Below are positions 1-5,953 of a DNA stretch of 6,786 nucleotides, one piece after another. Origin of the DNA: Pseudomonadota bacterium (GTDB lineage Bacteria; Pseudomonadota; Alphaproteobacteria; Rhizobiales; Rhizobiaceae); assembly GCA_023393575.1 (NCBI GenBank), contig JAEWKX010000131.1, positions 1 to 6,786 on the forward strand. Reading direction: 5' to 3'. Every line of letters begins with the position of its first letter. Position 1 is the stretch's first letter. The notes under the pieces were generated by a model that made no database searches, was not told the DNA's origin, and saw only the letters and a list, made by a program, of their open reading frames with translations. The translations under genes were made by a program, and so were the position numbers.

Positions 1-163
1 GCCCTTCGCGCGTCTTGAAGACTGGTGACGGCGTACCGATTTGATGCTATGTGCCGCGCCCAAGATGACCGGCCAACCGTGCCGACGCAGCGCGTTTCAA
101 GCCCAGACATGCCCGACCCGCCGCCAGCCGCGGCAGATGCATGCGTTTGAACAGGACAGAGTA

Positions 164-1402
164 ATGCCGATTGCTGAAGCCGTTCTCGAACCCGCGGTCA
201 AGACGCCGCTCGTCGCGCGACCCGAGCTCATGGGCACGAAGCCCTCGCTGATCGGCCTGTCGCGCGGGGAGATGGCCGAGGCGCTGACCGCCAGGGGCGT
301 ACCGGAACGGCAGGTCAAGATGCGGGTGAGCCAGCTCTGGCATTGGCTCTATGTGCGCGGCGTGTCCGATTTCGATGCCATGACGAATGTCGCCAAGGAC
401 ATGCGGCAGATGCTGAAGACGCATTTCACCATCGCCCGACCGGAAGTGGTTGAGGAGCAGGTGTCTGGTGACGGTACGCGTAAGTGGCTGCTGCGATTTC
501 CTCCACACGGTGCCGGGCGCCCGGTGGAGGTGGAAACTGTCTACATCCCCGAGGAGGGCCGCGGTACGCTGTGCATCTCCAGTCAGGTCGGCTGTTCGCT
601 GACCTGTTCCTTCTGCCACACCGGCACGCAGCGCCTGGTGCGCAACCTGACGGCGGAGGAAATCCTGGCTCAGCTGCTGCTGGCCCGTGACCGGCTCGGC
701 GATTTTCCGGATCGGGAGGCGCCGCAGGGGGCGATGATCCCGTCCAGCGAGCGCAAGGTCACCAACATCGTGATGATGGGCATGGGCGAGCCGCTCTACA
801 ATTTCGAGGCGGTGAAGACAGCGCTGCTGATCGCCTCCGACGGCGACGGCCTGTCGCTATCGAAACGGCGCATCACGCTGTCCACCTCGGGCGTCGTGCC
901 GGAGATCTACCGGACCGGCGAGGAGATCGGCGTCATGCTGGCGATCTCGCTGCATGCGGTGCGCGACGAATTGCGCGACATGCTGGTGCCGATCAACAAG
1001 AAATATCCGCTGAAGGAGCTGATCGAAGCTTGCCGTGCCTATCCGGGCCTGTCGAACGCCCGGCGGATCACCTTCGAATACGTGATGCTGAAGGATGTCA
1101 ACGACAGCCTGGAAGACGCCAAGGAACTCGTGAAGCTCCTCAAGGGCGTGCCCGCCAAGATCAACCTCATCCCCTTCAATCCCTGGCCCGGCACCAATTA
1201 TCAGTGCTCCGACTGGGCGACGATCGAGAAGTTCGCCGATTTCGTCAACCAGGCCGGTTACGCCTCGCCCATCCGCACGCCGCGCGGCCGCGATATCCTC
1301 GCCGCCTGCGGGCAGCTGAAGTCGGAATCGGAGCGCATGCGCAAGACCGAACGGCTGGCCTTCGAGGCGATGATGATCGCCGGCCATGGCGAGGATGATT
1401 GA
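164..1402 (+). CDS. rlmN: Dual-specificity RNA methyltransferase RlmN (23S rRNA A2503 / tRNA A37 C2-methyltransferase)
   Basis: This is a cytoplasmic radical-SAM enzyme that methylates C2 of adenine 2503 in 23S rRNA and, in characterised members, A37 of some tRNAs. From the ATG at 164 it is 412 residues, usual for alphaproteobacterial RlmN. The 4Fe-4S motif is CSLTCSFC with cysteines at 144, 148 and 151. The two catalytic cysteines are also present: C137 in [10 protein letters not shown] (like E. coli C118) and C382 in LAACGQL (like C355). The SAM-binding GMGEPL motif and the conserved [10 protein letters not shown] stretch are seen. Residues around 190-210 form the extra linker common in alphaproteobacteria. 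The start at 164 is preferred because AGGA (153-156) lies 7 nt upstream. The frame stays open back to 41, but that 41-residue extension is Cys/Arg/Pro-rich and unlike the family. Nothing appears missing. Positions 1-163 hold no gene I can support. Confidence 0.96.
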   Translation: MPIAEAVLEPAVKTPLVARPELMGTKPSLIGLSRGEMAEALTARGVPERQVKMRVSQLWHWLYVRGVSDFDAMTNVAKDMRQMLKTHFTIARPEVVEEQVSGDGTRKWLLRFPPHGAGRPVEVETVYIPEEGRGTLCISSQVGCSLTCSFCHTGTQRLVRNLTAEEILAQLLLARDRLGDFPDREAPQGAMIPSSERKVTNIVMMGMGEPLYNFEAVKTALLIASDGDGLSLSKRRITLSTSGVVPEIYRTGEEIGVMLAISLHAVRDELRDMLVPINKKYPLKELIEACRAYPGLSNARRITFEYVMLKDVNDSLEDAKELVKLLKGVPAKINLIPFNPWPGTNYQCSDWATIEKFADFVNQAGYASPIRTPRGRDILAACGQLKSESERMRKTERLAFEAMMIAGHGEDD

Positions 1403-1408
1403 TCCTCG
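1390..1408 (+). other. Short stem-loop overlapping the rlmN stop codon
   Basis: A perfect 7-bp stem (CGAGGAT paired with ATCCTCG) with a 5-nt loop spans the rlmN TGA. No T-tract follows, so it does not qualify as a standard intrinsic terminator. It may be a weak transcript-end or stability element, or chance. Confidence 0.25.
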
Positions 1409-1429
1409 GGTCTCATCGTCAACATCCGG

Positions 1430-1458
1430 TTGATTTCGGTTCTATGGCTCCATAAGAG
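1430..1458 (+). promoter_or_regulatory. Candidate sigma70-type promoter for the ABC importer cassette
   Basis: TTGATT (1430-1435) is followed after 17 nt by TAAGAG (1453-1458), 34 nt before the binding-protein start. The -35 element is good and the -10 element poor. The gap to rlmN is 90 nt, enough for a separate promoter but too short for a T-box or a typical riboswitch. No leader peptide with tandem Trp or Tyr codons is visible. This is a by-eye match only. Confidence 0.3.
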
Positions 1459-1492
1459 ACCTGTCAGAAAGAACCGATCTCTGGAGGAGAAC

Positions 1493-2446
1493 ATGCGCAA
1501 TTTTATTCTCGCCCTCGCCGCGGCAACAGCCCTGGCCGTGCCGGCCACGGCCCAGGAGGTCACCGTTGCGGTTACCGCAATCGTCGAACATCCTGCGCTC
1601 GATGCCGCCCGTGACGGCGTCAAGGAGGCACTGGCCGAAGCCGGATACAAGGAAGGCGAAAACCTGACCTTCCTGTACGAGTCCGCGCAGGGCAACCCTG
1701 GCACGGCCGCGCAGATCGCGCGCCAGTTCGTCGGCGAGGAGCCGAGCGTCATCGTGCCGATCTCGACGCCGTCGGCGCAGGCCGTCGTATCCTCGACGCG
1801 CGACATCCCAGTGGTATTCACCGCCGTCTCCGATCCGCTCGGCGCACAGCTGGTGAAGGACATGGAAAAGCCGGGCGGCAACGTAACAGGGATTTCCGAC
1901 ATGTCTCCGGTGGCCGACCATGTGGCCCTGATCAAGGAGATCACGCCGGACGCGAAGTCCATCGGCTTCATCTACAACACGGCGGAAGCCAACTCCGTAT
2001 CGACGCTTGCGGCTCTCAAGGAAGAAGCTGCCAAGGCGGGCCTGGAGGTGATCGAATCCGTCGCGACCAAGTCTGCCGAGGTGCAGGGCGCCACACGTGC
2101 GCTCGTCGGGCGGGCGGATGTCCTCTATATCCCGACCGACAACACGATCGTCTCTGCTTTCGAGGCAGCCGTCGGCGTGGCCGAAGAGGCAAAGCTGCCG
2201 CTGTTCGCCGGTGACACGGACTCGGTTCCGCGTGGTGCGCTTGCAGCACTCGGCTTCAACTACTTCGACGTCGGCAAGCAGACCGGTGAGGTCGTGGTCC
2301 GCGTGCTGAAGGGCGAGGCTCCTGGCGACATCCCGGTCAAGGTTGCTGCCGGCACGGACCTCGTGATCAACAAGAAGGCAGCAGAGAAGATGGGCGTCAC
2401 CTTCTCCGACGCCGTCCTGTCGCGCGCGACCCGCGTCATCGAGTAG
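1493..2446 (+). CDS. ABC transporter substrate-binding protein, TrpX-like (DUF534 / PF04392 type)
   Basis: This is the periplasmic ligand-binding subunit of an importer, 317 residues. Residues 1-20 form a signal peptide: short basic start (MRN), Ala/Leu-rich core, and cleavage predicted after ATA-20 before QE. There is no lipobox Cys, so the mature protein should be soluble in the periplasm. The mature N-terminus (VTVAVTAIVEHPALDAARDGV) and the later segments PISTPSAQAV, FTAVSDPLGAQLV and PTDNTIVSAF are characteristic of this family, which includes the streptococcal tryptophan binding protein TrpX. The start at 1493 is chosen over an upstream in-frame TTG (1430) because GGAGGAG (1483-1489) precedes it at ideal distance and it puts the signal peptide at the N-terminus. 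It is first in a cassette with the permease and ATPase genes. The ligand cannot be read from sequence: aromatic amino acids are the family precedent, but many members are uncharacterised. Confidence 0.9.
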   Translation: MRNFILALAAATALAVPATAQEVTVAVTAIVEHPALDAARDGVKEALAEAGYKEGENLTFLYESAQGNPGTAAQIARQFVGEEPSVIVPISTPSAQAVVSSTRDIPVVFTAVSDPLGAQLVKDMEKPGGNVTGISDMSPVADHVALIKEITPDAKSIGFIYNTAEANSVSTLAALKEEAAKAGLEVIESVATKSAEVQGATRALVGRADVLYIPTDNTIVSAFEAAVGVAEEAKLPLFAGDTDSVPRGALAALGFNYFDVGKQTGEVVVRVLKGEAPGDIPVKVAAGTDLVINKKAAEKMGVTFSDAVLSRATRVIE

Positions 2447-2462
2447 GCTGCCGCACATCTGC

Positions 2463-2491
2463 GGGTGCCGGCACGTCCCCCGCCGGCACCC
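2463..2491 (+). promoter_or_regulatory. Intercistronic GC-rich stem-loop between binding protein and permease genes
   Basis: Perfect 10-bp inverted repeat: GGGTGCCGGC (2463-2472) and GCCGGCACCC (2482-2491) with a 9-nt loop. It starts 17 nt after the binding-protein stop and lies about 50 nt before the permease start. No U-tract follows, so full termination is unlikely. Similar hairpins after binding-protein genes are known to protect the upstream mRNA from 3' exonucleases or to attenuate, raising binding protein relative to membrane subunits. A smaller competing hairpin (CCGCA 2451-2455 with TGCGG 2460-2464) shares two bases with it. The structure is seen directly; the function is inferred. 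Confidence 0.65.
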
Positions 2492-2542
2492 TGAACAACA
2501 TCATCCGGCGCTCTGCGGCGGACAAACCAGGAGAGCACGAAG

Positions 2543-3427
2543 GTGCTGAGTCAGATCGCCTTTTGGGGCGCAGTGGAACTGGGGCTGGTCTTTGCCTTCG
2601 TCGCCATCGGTGTGTTTCTTGCCTTCCGGGTGCTCGACTTCCCCGACCTGACGGTGGATGGATCCTTTCCGCTCGGTGCCGCCGTGGCGGCGGTCCTGAT
2701 CACGACCGGACTCAACGCCTGGCTTGCGGCAGCCATCGCCATGGCCGCGGGCGGTGCAGCCGGGCTCGTCACGGCTTTTCTCAACGTCCGCTTCCGCATC
2801 CTCAACCTTCTCGCCTCCATCCTGACGATGATCGCGCTGTTTTCCGTGAACCTGCGGGTCATGGGCAAGCCGAACGTCGCGCTGATCAATGCCGACACGA
2901 TGCTGAGCCCGTTCTTCGGGCTCGGCCTGCGGGAGGTCTATGTCCGTCCCCTGTTCGTCGGCGTGCTGGTGGTGATCGCGATCATTCTCGTCTGGCGCTT
3001 CCTGGAAAGCGATGCAGGTCTCGCCATGCGGGCCACGGGTGCAAATCCGCGCATGGCCCGTGCCCAGGGGGTCGACACGCGCTGGCAGGTCTATCTGGGC
3101 CTCGCCCTGTCCAACGCGCTTGTCGCGCTTGGCGGAGCCCTGTTCGCCCAAACCAATGGCTTCGCCGACGTCACGTCCGGTGTCGGGACGATCGTCGTGG
3201 GCCTGGCGGCGGTGATCATCGGCGAGACCCTGTTCGGCGCCCGCGGCATCCTGCTGGCGCTGATCGGCTGCGTGGTCGGCTCCATCCTCTACCGCATCGC
3301 CATCCAGATCGCGCTGTCCACCGACGCGTTGGGGCTCAAGGCCTCCGACCTTAATCTCGTGACGGCGGTTCTTGTTGCCGTGGCGCTCGTCCTGCCGCGC
3401 CTGCGCCGTGGAGGAGCCACGTCGTGA
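2543..3427 (+). CDS. ABC transporter permease, TrpY-like (branched-chain amino acid permease fold, BPD_transp_2 / PF02653 type)
   Basis: This is the inner-membrane channel subunit of the importer, 294 residues. About eight to nine hydrophobic segments can be drawn, roughly at residues 9-28, 44-60, 62-80, 86-104, 137-153, 182-205, 213-235, 236-254 and 270-287. The cytoplasmic coupling loop is visible at about 155-177 (ESDAGLAMRATGANPRMARAQGV), the form typical of LivH/RbsC-like permeases. The DFPDLTVDGSFPLGAA stretch near residues 32-47 is typical of the TrpY-like branch. The start is GTG at 2543 with AGGAGAG (2529-2535) upstream. The stop overlaps the ATPase start by 4 nt (GTGA), showing translational coupling. 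It is presumably a homodimer in the complex. No defects are seen. Confidence 0.9.
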   Translation: MLSQIAFWGAVELGLVFAFVAIGVFLAFRVLDFPDLTVDGSFPLGAAVAAVLITTGLNAWLAAAIAMAAGGAAGLVTAFLNVRFRILNLLASILTMIALFSVNLRVMGKPNVALINADTMLSPFFGLGLREVYVRPLFVGVLVVIAIILVWRFLESDAGLAMRATGANPRMARAQGVDTRWQVYLGLALSNALVALGGALFAQTNGFADVTSGVGTIVVGLAAVIIGETLFGARGILLALIGCVVGSILYRIAIQIALSTDALGLKASDLNLVTAVLVAVALVLPRLRRGGATS

Positions 3428-4218
3428 TCGATCTCAAGAACATCCATGTCACCTTCGGCAAGGGAACGCCGCTCCAGAAGGAGGCGCTGAAGGGCGTGAA
3501 CCTGACCATCGAGCAGGGTTCCTTCGTGACGGTCATCGGCTCCAACGGTGCGGGCAAGTCTACGCTGCTCGGGGTTCTGGCTGGCGATGTGCTGCCGACC
3601 GAAGGCAGGGTGACGGTCGGCACGACCGACGTGACGCGGAAGCCGACGGCCGCGCGGGCCGGCCTCGTGGCCCGCGTTTTCCAGGACCCCCTGACCGGCA
3701 GTTGCGGCGCCTTGTCGATCGAGGAAAATCTTGCGCTTGCCGCACGGCGGGGAGAACGACGTGGGCTTGCGGCCGCGCTCGGACCCAATCGGCGGGAGCG
3801 TTTCCGCGAGCGGGTCGCGGAGCTCAATCTCGGGCTCGAAACCCGGATGAAGGACCGCATGGACCTGTTGTCCGGCGGACAGCGTCAGGCCGTCTCCCTG
3901 GTGATGGCCACCTTGGCGGGCTCGGAGGTCCTGCTCCTCGACGAGCATACTGCCGCGCTGGACCCGGGCATGGCCGAGTTCATCATGAAGCTCACCCAGC
4001 GTGTCGTCTCCGAGCGCAAGCTGACGACCCTGATGGTAACCCATTCCATGCGCCAGGCACTGGATTTCGGCCATCGCACCATCATGCTGCATGGCGGCGA
4101 GATCGTTCTCGACGTCAGTGGCGAGAGCCGCAAGGACCTCGAGGTCGAGGACCTGATCGCCATGTTCCGCAAGATGCGCGGCGAAACCCTGGACGACGAC
4201 GCGCTGCTGATCGGCTGA
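3424..4218 (+). CDS. ABC transporter ATP-binding protein, TrpZ-like
   Basis: This is the cytoplasmic ATPase that powers the importer, 264 residues. All nucleotide-binding motifs are intact: Walker A GSNGAGKST (39-47), Q-loop Gln87 in VFQDP, signature LSGGQRQ (149-155), Walker B VLLLDE (169-174), D-loop ALD (178-180) and switch His207 in VTHSM. The DEHTAALDP form, with His after the catalytic Glu, is the usual one in this subfamily and not a defect. The GTG start overlaps the permease stop and has a strong ribosome site, GGAGGAG (3410-3416), inside the permease's last codons. It is the last gene of the cassette: the next gene, on the other strand, ends 3 nt beyond its stop. The substrate follows that of the binding protein and is unproven. 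Confidence 0.93.
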   Translation: MIDLKNIHVTFGKGTPLQKEALKGVNLTIEQGSFVTVIGSNGAGKSTLLGVLAGDVLPTEGRVTVGTTDVTRKPTAARAGLVARVFQDPLTGSCGALSIEENLALAARRGERRGLAAALGPNRRERFRERVAELNLGLETRMKDRMDLLSGGQRQAVSLVMATLAGSEVLLLDEHTAALDPGMAEFIMKLTQRVVSERKLTTLMVTHSMRQALDFGHRTIMLHGGEIVLDVSGESRKDLEVEDLIAMFRKMRGETLDDDALLIG

Positions 4219-4226
4219 CGGTCAGC
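4214..4226. other. Small palindrome covering both convergent stop codons
   Basis: GCTGAC (4214-4219) and GTCAGC (4221-4226) form a 6-bp inverted repeat around one base. It includes the ATPase TGA (4216-4218) and the complement of the exporter stop (4222-4224). As RNA the 1-nt loop would have to open to about 4 bp, and no T-run lies on either side, so a bidirectional terminator is not well supported. Confidence 0.2.
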
Positions 4227-4863
4227 GCGTCTGGGTCATGAAGATCTTGAAGGCGAAGACGGAGAAGACGCCCGCGAAGGTATAGTCGATGCCGCGCAGG
4301 ACCTTCGGGTTTGCCTGCAGCCAGTTCGCGAGCCGGTCTGCCGCCAGGATGACGAGAACGTTCACCGGCGAGCAGACGACGATGAAAAAGATCCCGAGAA
4401 AGATAAGTTTCTGCGTCACCGCAGGATCACCCGCCGTAACGAACTGCGGCAGGAACGTCATGAAGAAGATGATGATCTTCGGGTTGAGCAAGTTCACCCA
4501 AAGCCCGGTGGAGATATTCGCGAGCGCCGAGCCCGCCGCCCCCTCGACCTTTTCCACCTTCAGGCTGGAGCCGGAACGGATGGCCTGGATCGCCAGCCAC
4601 AGGAGATAGCCGGCACCGCCGGTCTTCAGGACGAAGAAGGCCGTGGGCGAAGCAGTGATCAGTGCCGAGATGCCGAAGGCGACCAGCAGCGTGTGGATCA
4701 GGATGCCGGTGGACGTCCCGACCACGACGTACAAGGCCGGCCTGCGCCCCTGCGCCAGCGCCCGGCTGATCGACAGCGTCATGTCCGGTCCCGGCGTGAG
4801 CGCCAGAAGCAGGCCTGCCGCGGTGAAGGCGAGAAGTGTGGGCAGGCTTGGCAGGAAATCCAT
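4222..4863 (-). CDS. LysE/RhtB-family amino acid exporter
   Basis: This is an inner-membrane efflux protein of the LysE/RhtB superfamily, whose members export amino acids such as lysine, arginine, threonine or homoserine using the proton gradient. It has 213 residues, normal for the family. The N-terminal hallmark LTPGPDM (22-28) is followed by SRALAQGRRPAL. Hydrophobic segments fall near 8-27, 42-62, 68-85, 115-137, 147-170 and 189-206. The WVNLLNPKIIIFFMTFLPQFV stretch is also typical. The ATG at 4863 gives the standard N-terminus, but no convincing Shine-Dalgarno sequence precedes it (the upstream bases are CCGGTGCCCC). It lies 62 nt downstream of the dehydrogenase gene on the same strand and may share its transcript. 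The substrate cannot be told from sequence; members are often misnamed lysine exporters. Confidence 0.9.
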   Translation of the reverse strand: MDFLPSLPTLLAFTAAGLLLALTPGPDMTLSISRALAQGRRPALYVVVGTSTGILIHTLLVAFGISALITASPTAFFVLKTGGAGYLLWLAIQAIRSGSSLKVEKVEGAAGSALANISTGLWVNLLNPKIIIFFMTFLPQFVTAGDPAVTQKLIFLGIFFIVVCSPVNVLVILAADRLANWLQANPKVLRGIDYTFAGVFSVFAFKIFMTQTR

Positions 4864-4925
4864 GGGGCACCGGAAAAAGGGACGTCGGATTACATGTCCT
4901 TATCCCGCTTTCCTGCCGCTGCCAA

Positions 4926-5786
4926 TCATCCGCGTCGGACGATGAATGCCCTGGCGGCCTCCGCATGGCCGGGATGCCAGCGTGACAGCGGCGGCCGGTT
5001 CTGGACGATGTCGCCCGCCGCCCACAGGATACGGCGTTCATCGGTCGGACGGTCCACTTCATTGTCGGGACAAAGAATGTAGAAATCCTCTCGGGCAAGT
5101 TTTTCCAGCATGAAGTCGACCGTCTCTTCCGCCGTCCAGGCACTTTGCGGCTTCTCCGTCCGGTCTCCGGCGGTGAGGCCGGTGAACACGAAGCCGGGGA
5201 TGAGCAGGTGGGCACTGACCGCACAGTCCGGGGTGTTGCGAAGCTCGTGCTGGAGCGCTTCGGTAAACGCCTTCACCCCGGCCTTGGAGACGTTGTAGGC
5301 CGGATCTCCGGGAGGCGTGGTGATACCCTGCTTCGAGCCGGTATTGATGATCAGTGCCGGCTCCCCATGCGCGATCATGCCGGGCCCGAAGATCCGGCTG
5401 CCGTTGATCACGCCCATGAGGTTGACGGCGAGGACCCTTTCCCAATTCGCCTGCGGGCCGAAAAGGGAACTGCCCGGCTGGATGCCGGCGTTGTTCATCA
5501 GCACGTGCACACGGCCGTATTTCTGCAGCACGGTACGTTCCAGGGCTTCCAGCTCACTCGCCTGAGAAACGTCGGTGCCGATCGCCGTCACGTCCGTCTC
5601 GCCCCCTTCGGCCACCGCAGCAACCGCGTGGCACGCGGAAGCGAGCGCCTCTCCCTCGAGATCGGCAAGGACGACGCAGAGGCCCAGCTCGGCCAGGCGC
5701 CGGGCTGCAGCGAAGCCGATACCCGAGGCGGCACCGGTGACGACGGCGACATGGCCCTTCTTCAAGGCGGGATGGATATCTGCCAT
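4926..5786 (-). CDS. Short-chain dehydrogenase/reductase (SDR), classical, NAD(H)-type
   Basis: This is a cytoplasmic oxidoreductase with a Rossmann fold, 286 residues. The dinucleotide-binding TGAASGIG lies at 17-24. Asp42 at the end of the second strand (VVLADLEG) favours NAD(H) over NADP(H). NNAG is at 98-101, and the catalytic tetrad reads Asn122, Ser151 (in NTGSKQG), Tyr164 and Lys168 (YNVSK). The C-terminal 50 or so residues (from about LAREDFYILCPDNEVDRPTDERR) form a tail longer than in 250-residue SDRs and probably shape the substrate pocket. The ATG at 5786 is chosen because AAGGAG (complement of 5793-5798) precedes it; upstream in-frame codons to 5960 are Cys/Trp-rich and lie in promoter DNA. 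The substrate is unknown. It is divergent from argG and upstream of the LysE-type gene on the same strand. The family call is certain; the reaction is not. Confidence 0.92.
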   Translation of the reverse strand: MADIHPALKKGHVAVVTGAASGIGFAAARRLAELGLCVVLADLEGEALASACHAVAAVAEGGETDVTAIGTDVSQASELEALERTVLQKYGRVHVLMNNAGIQPGSSLFGPQANWERVLAVNLMGVINGSRIFGPGMIAHGEPALIINTGSKQGITTPPGDPAYNVSKAGVKAFTEALQHELRNTPDCAVSAHLLIPGFVFTGLTAGDRTEKPQSAWTAEETVDFMLEKLAREDFYILCPDNEVDRPTDERRILWAAGDIVQNRPPLSRWHPGHAEAARAFIVRRG

Positions 5787-5819
5787 GGAGTTCTCCTTCG
5801 GTCGCTGATCCAAGGTTGC

Positions 5820-5848
5820 GAATCTGGTGCACCATTGGAACGCGTCAA
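5820..5848 (-). promoter_or_regulatory. Candidate promoter for the dehydrogenase (and possibly exporter) gene
   Basis: On the minus strand TTGACG (5848-5843) is followed after 17 nt by AGATTC (5825-5820), leaving a leader of about 25-30 nt to the start at 5786. The -35 is near consensus and the -10 is weak. A perfect palindrome sits in the spacer. By-eye match only. Confidence 0.35.
5825..5834. promoter_or_regulatory. 10-bp perfect palindrome, possible operator
   Basis: TGGTGCACCA is a perfect 10-bp palindrome in the divergent argG/dehydrogenase region. It lies between the candidate -35 and -10 of the dehydrogenase promoter, a classic repressor position. No regulator gene is in the window, so the link is inference; chance is possible in GC-rich DNA. 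Confidence 0.3.
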
Positions 5849-5868
5849 CGTGGCAGCAGCGCCACATC

Positions 5869-5896
5869 TTGCACCGCAAGGCAAACTCGCTAAAAG
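5869..5896 (+). promoter_or_regulatory. Candidate argG promoter
   Basis: TTGCAC (5869-5874) and TAAAAG (5891-5896) are separated by 16 nt, about 57 nt before the argG ATG. A 5-bp stem-loop, GTGGC (5850-5854) with GCCAC (5861-5865), lies just upstream. The match is modest, but this is the only A/T-rich spot in the region on this strand. Confidence 0.3.
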
Positions 5897-5953
5897 TGCC
5901 GGTCATTCCAGACCCCATGGCGCGCAGCCAGCATTCCGGACGGACCCGATCAC

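Noticed and set aside
2..28. Possible tail of a preceding plus-strand gene (eight codons then TGA)
   Set aside because: Too short to recognise, and other frames close nearby too; no family can be assigned.
41..163. Upstream in-frame extension of rlmN giving a 453-residue protein
   Set aside because: The extra 41 residues are Cys/Arg/Pro-rich and unlike RlmN N-termini, while the ATG at 164 has AGGA at proper spacing and gives the usual length.
1386..1433. 15-residue ORF ([15 protein letters not shown]) ahead of the importer genes, considered as a leader peptide
   Set aside because: It starts inside rlmN without a ribosome site and holds no Trp, Tyr or Arg run with a following attenuator structure.
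1403..1492. T-box or riboswitch upstream of the TrpXYZ-like cassette
   Set aside because: The gap is only 90 nt and shows no T-box-like sequence, large stem or terminator.
1442..2458. 338-codon minus-strand open frame opposite the binding-protein gene
   Set aside because: His/Arg/Gly-rich antisense shadow typical of high-GC coding DNA; the plus strand has a clear family match, signal peptide and ribosome site.
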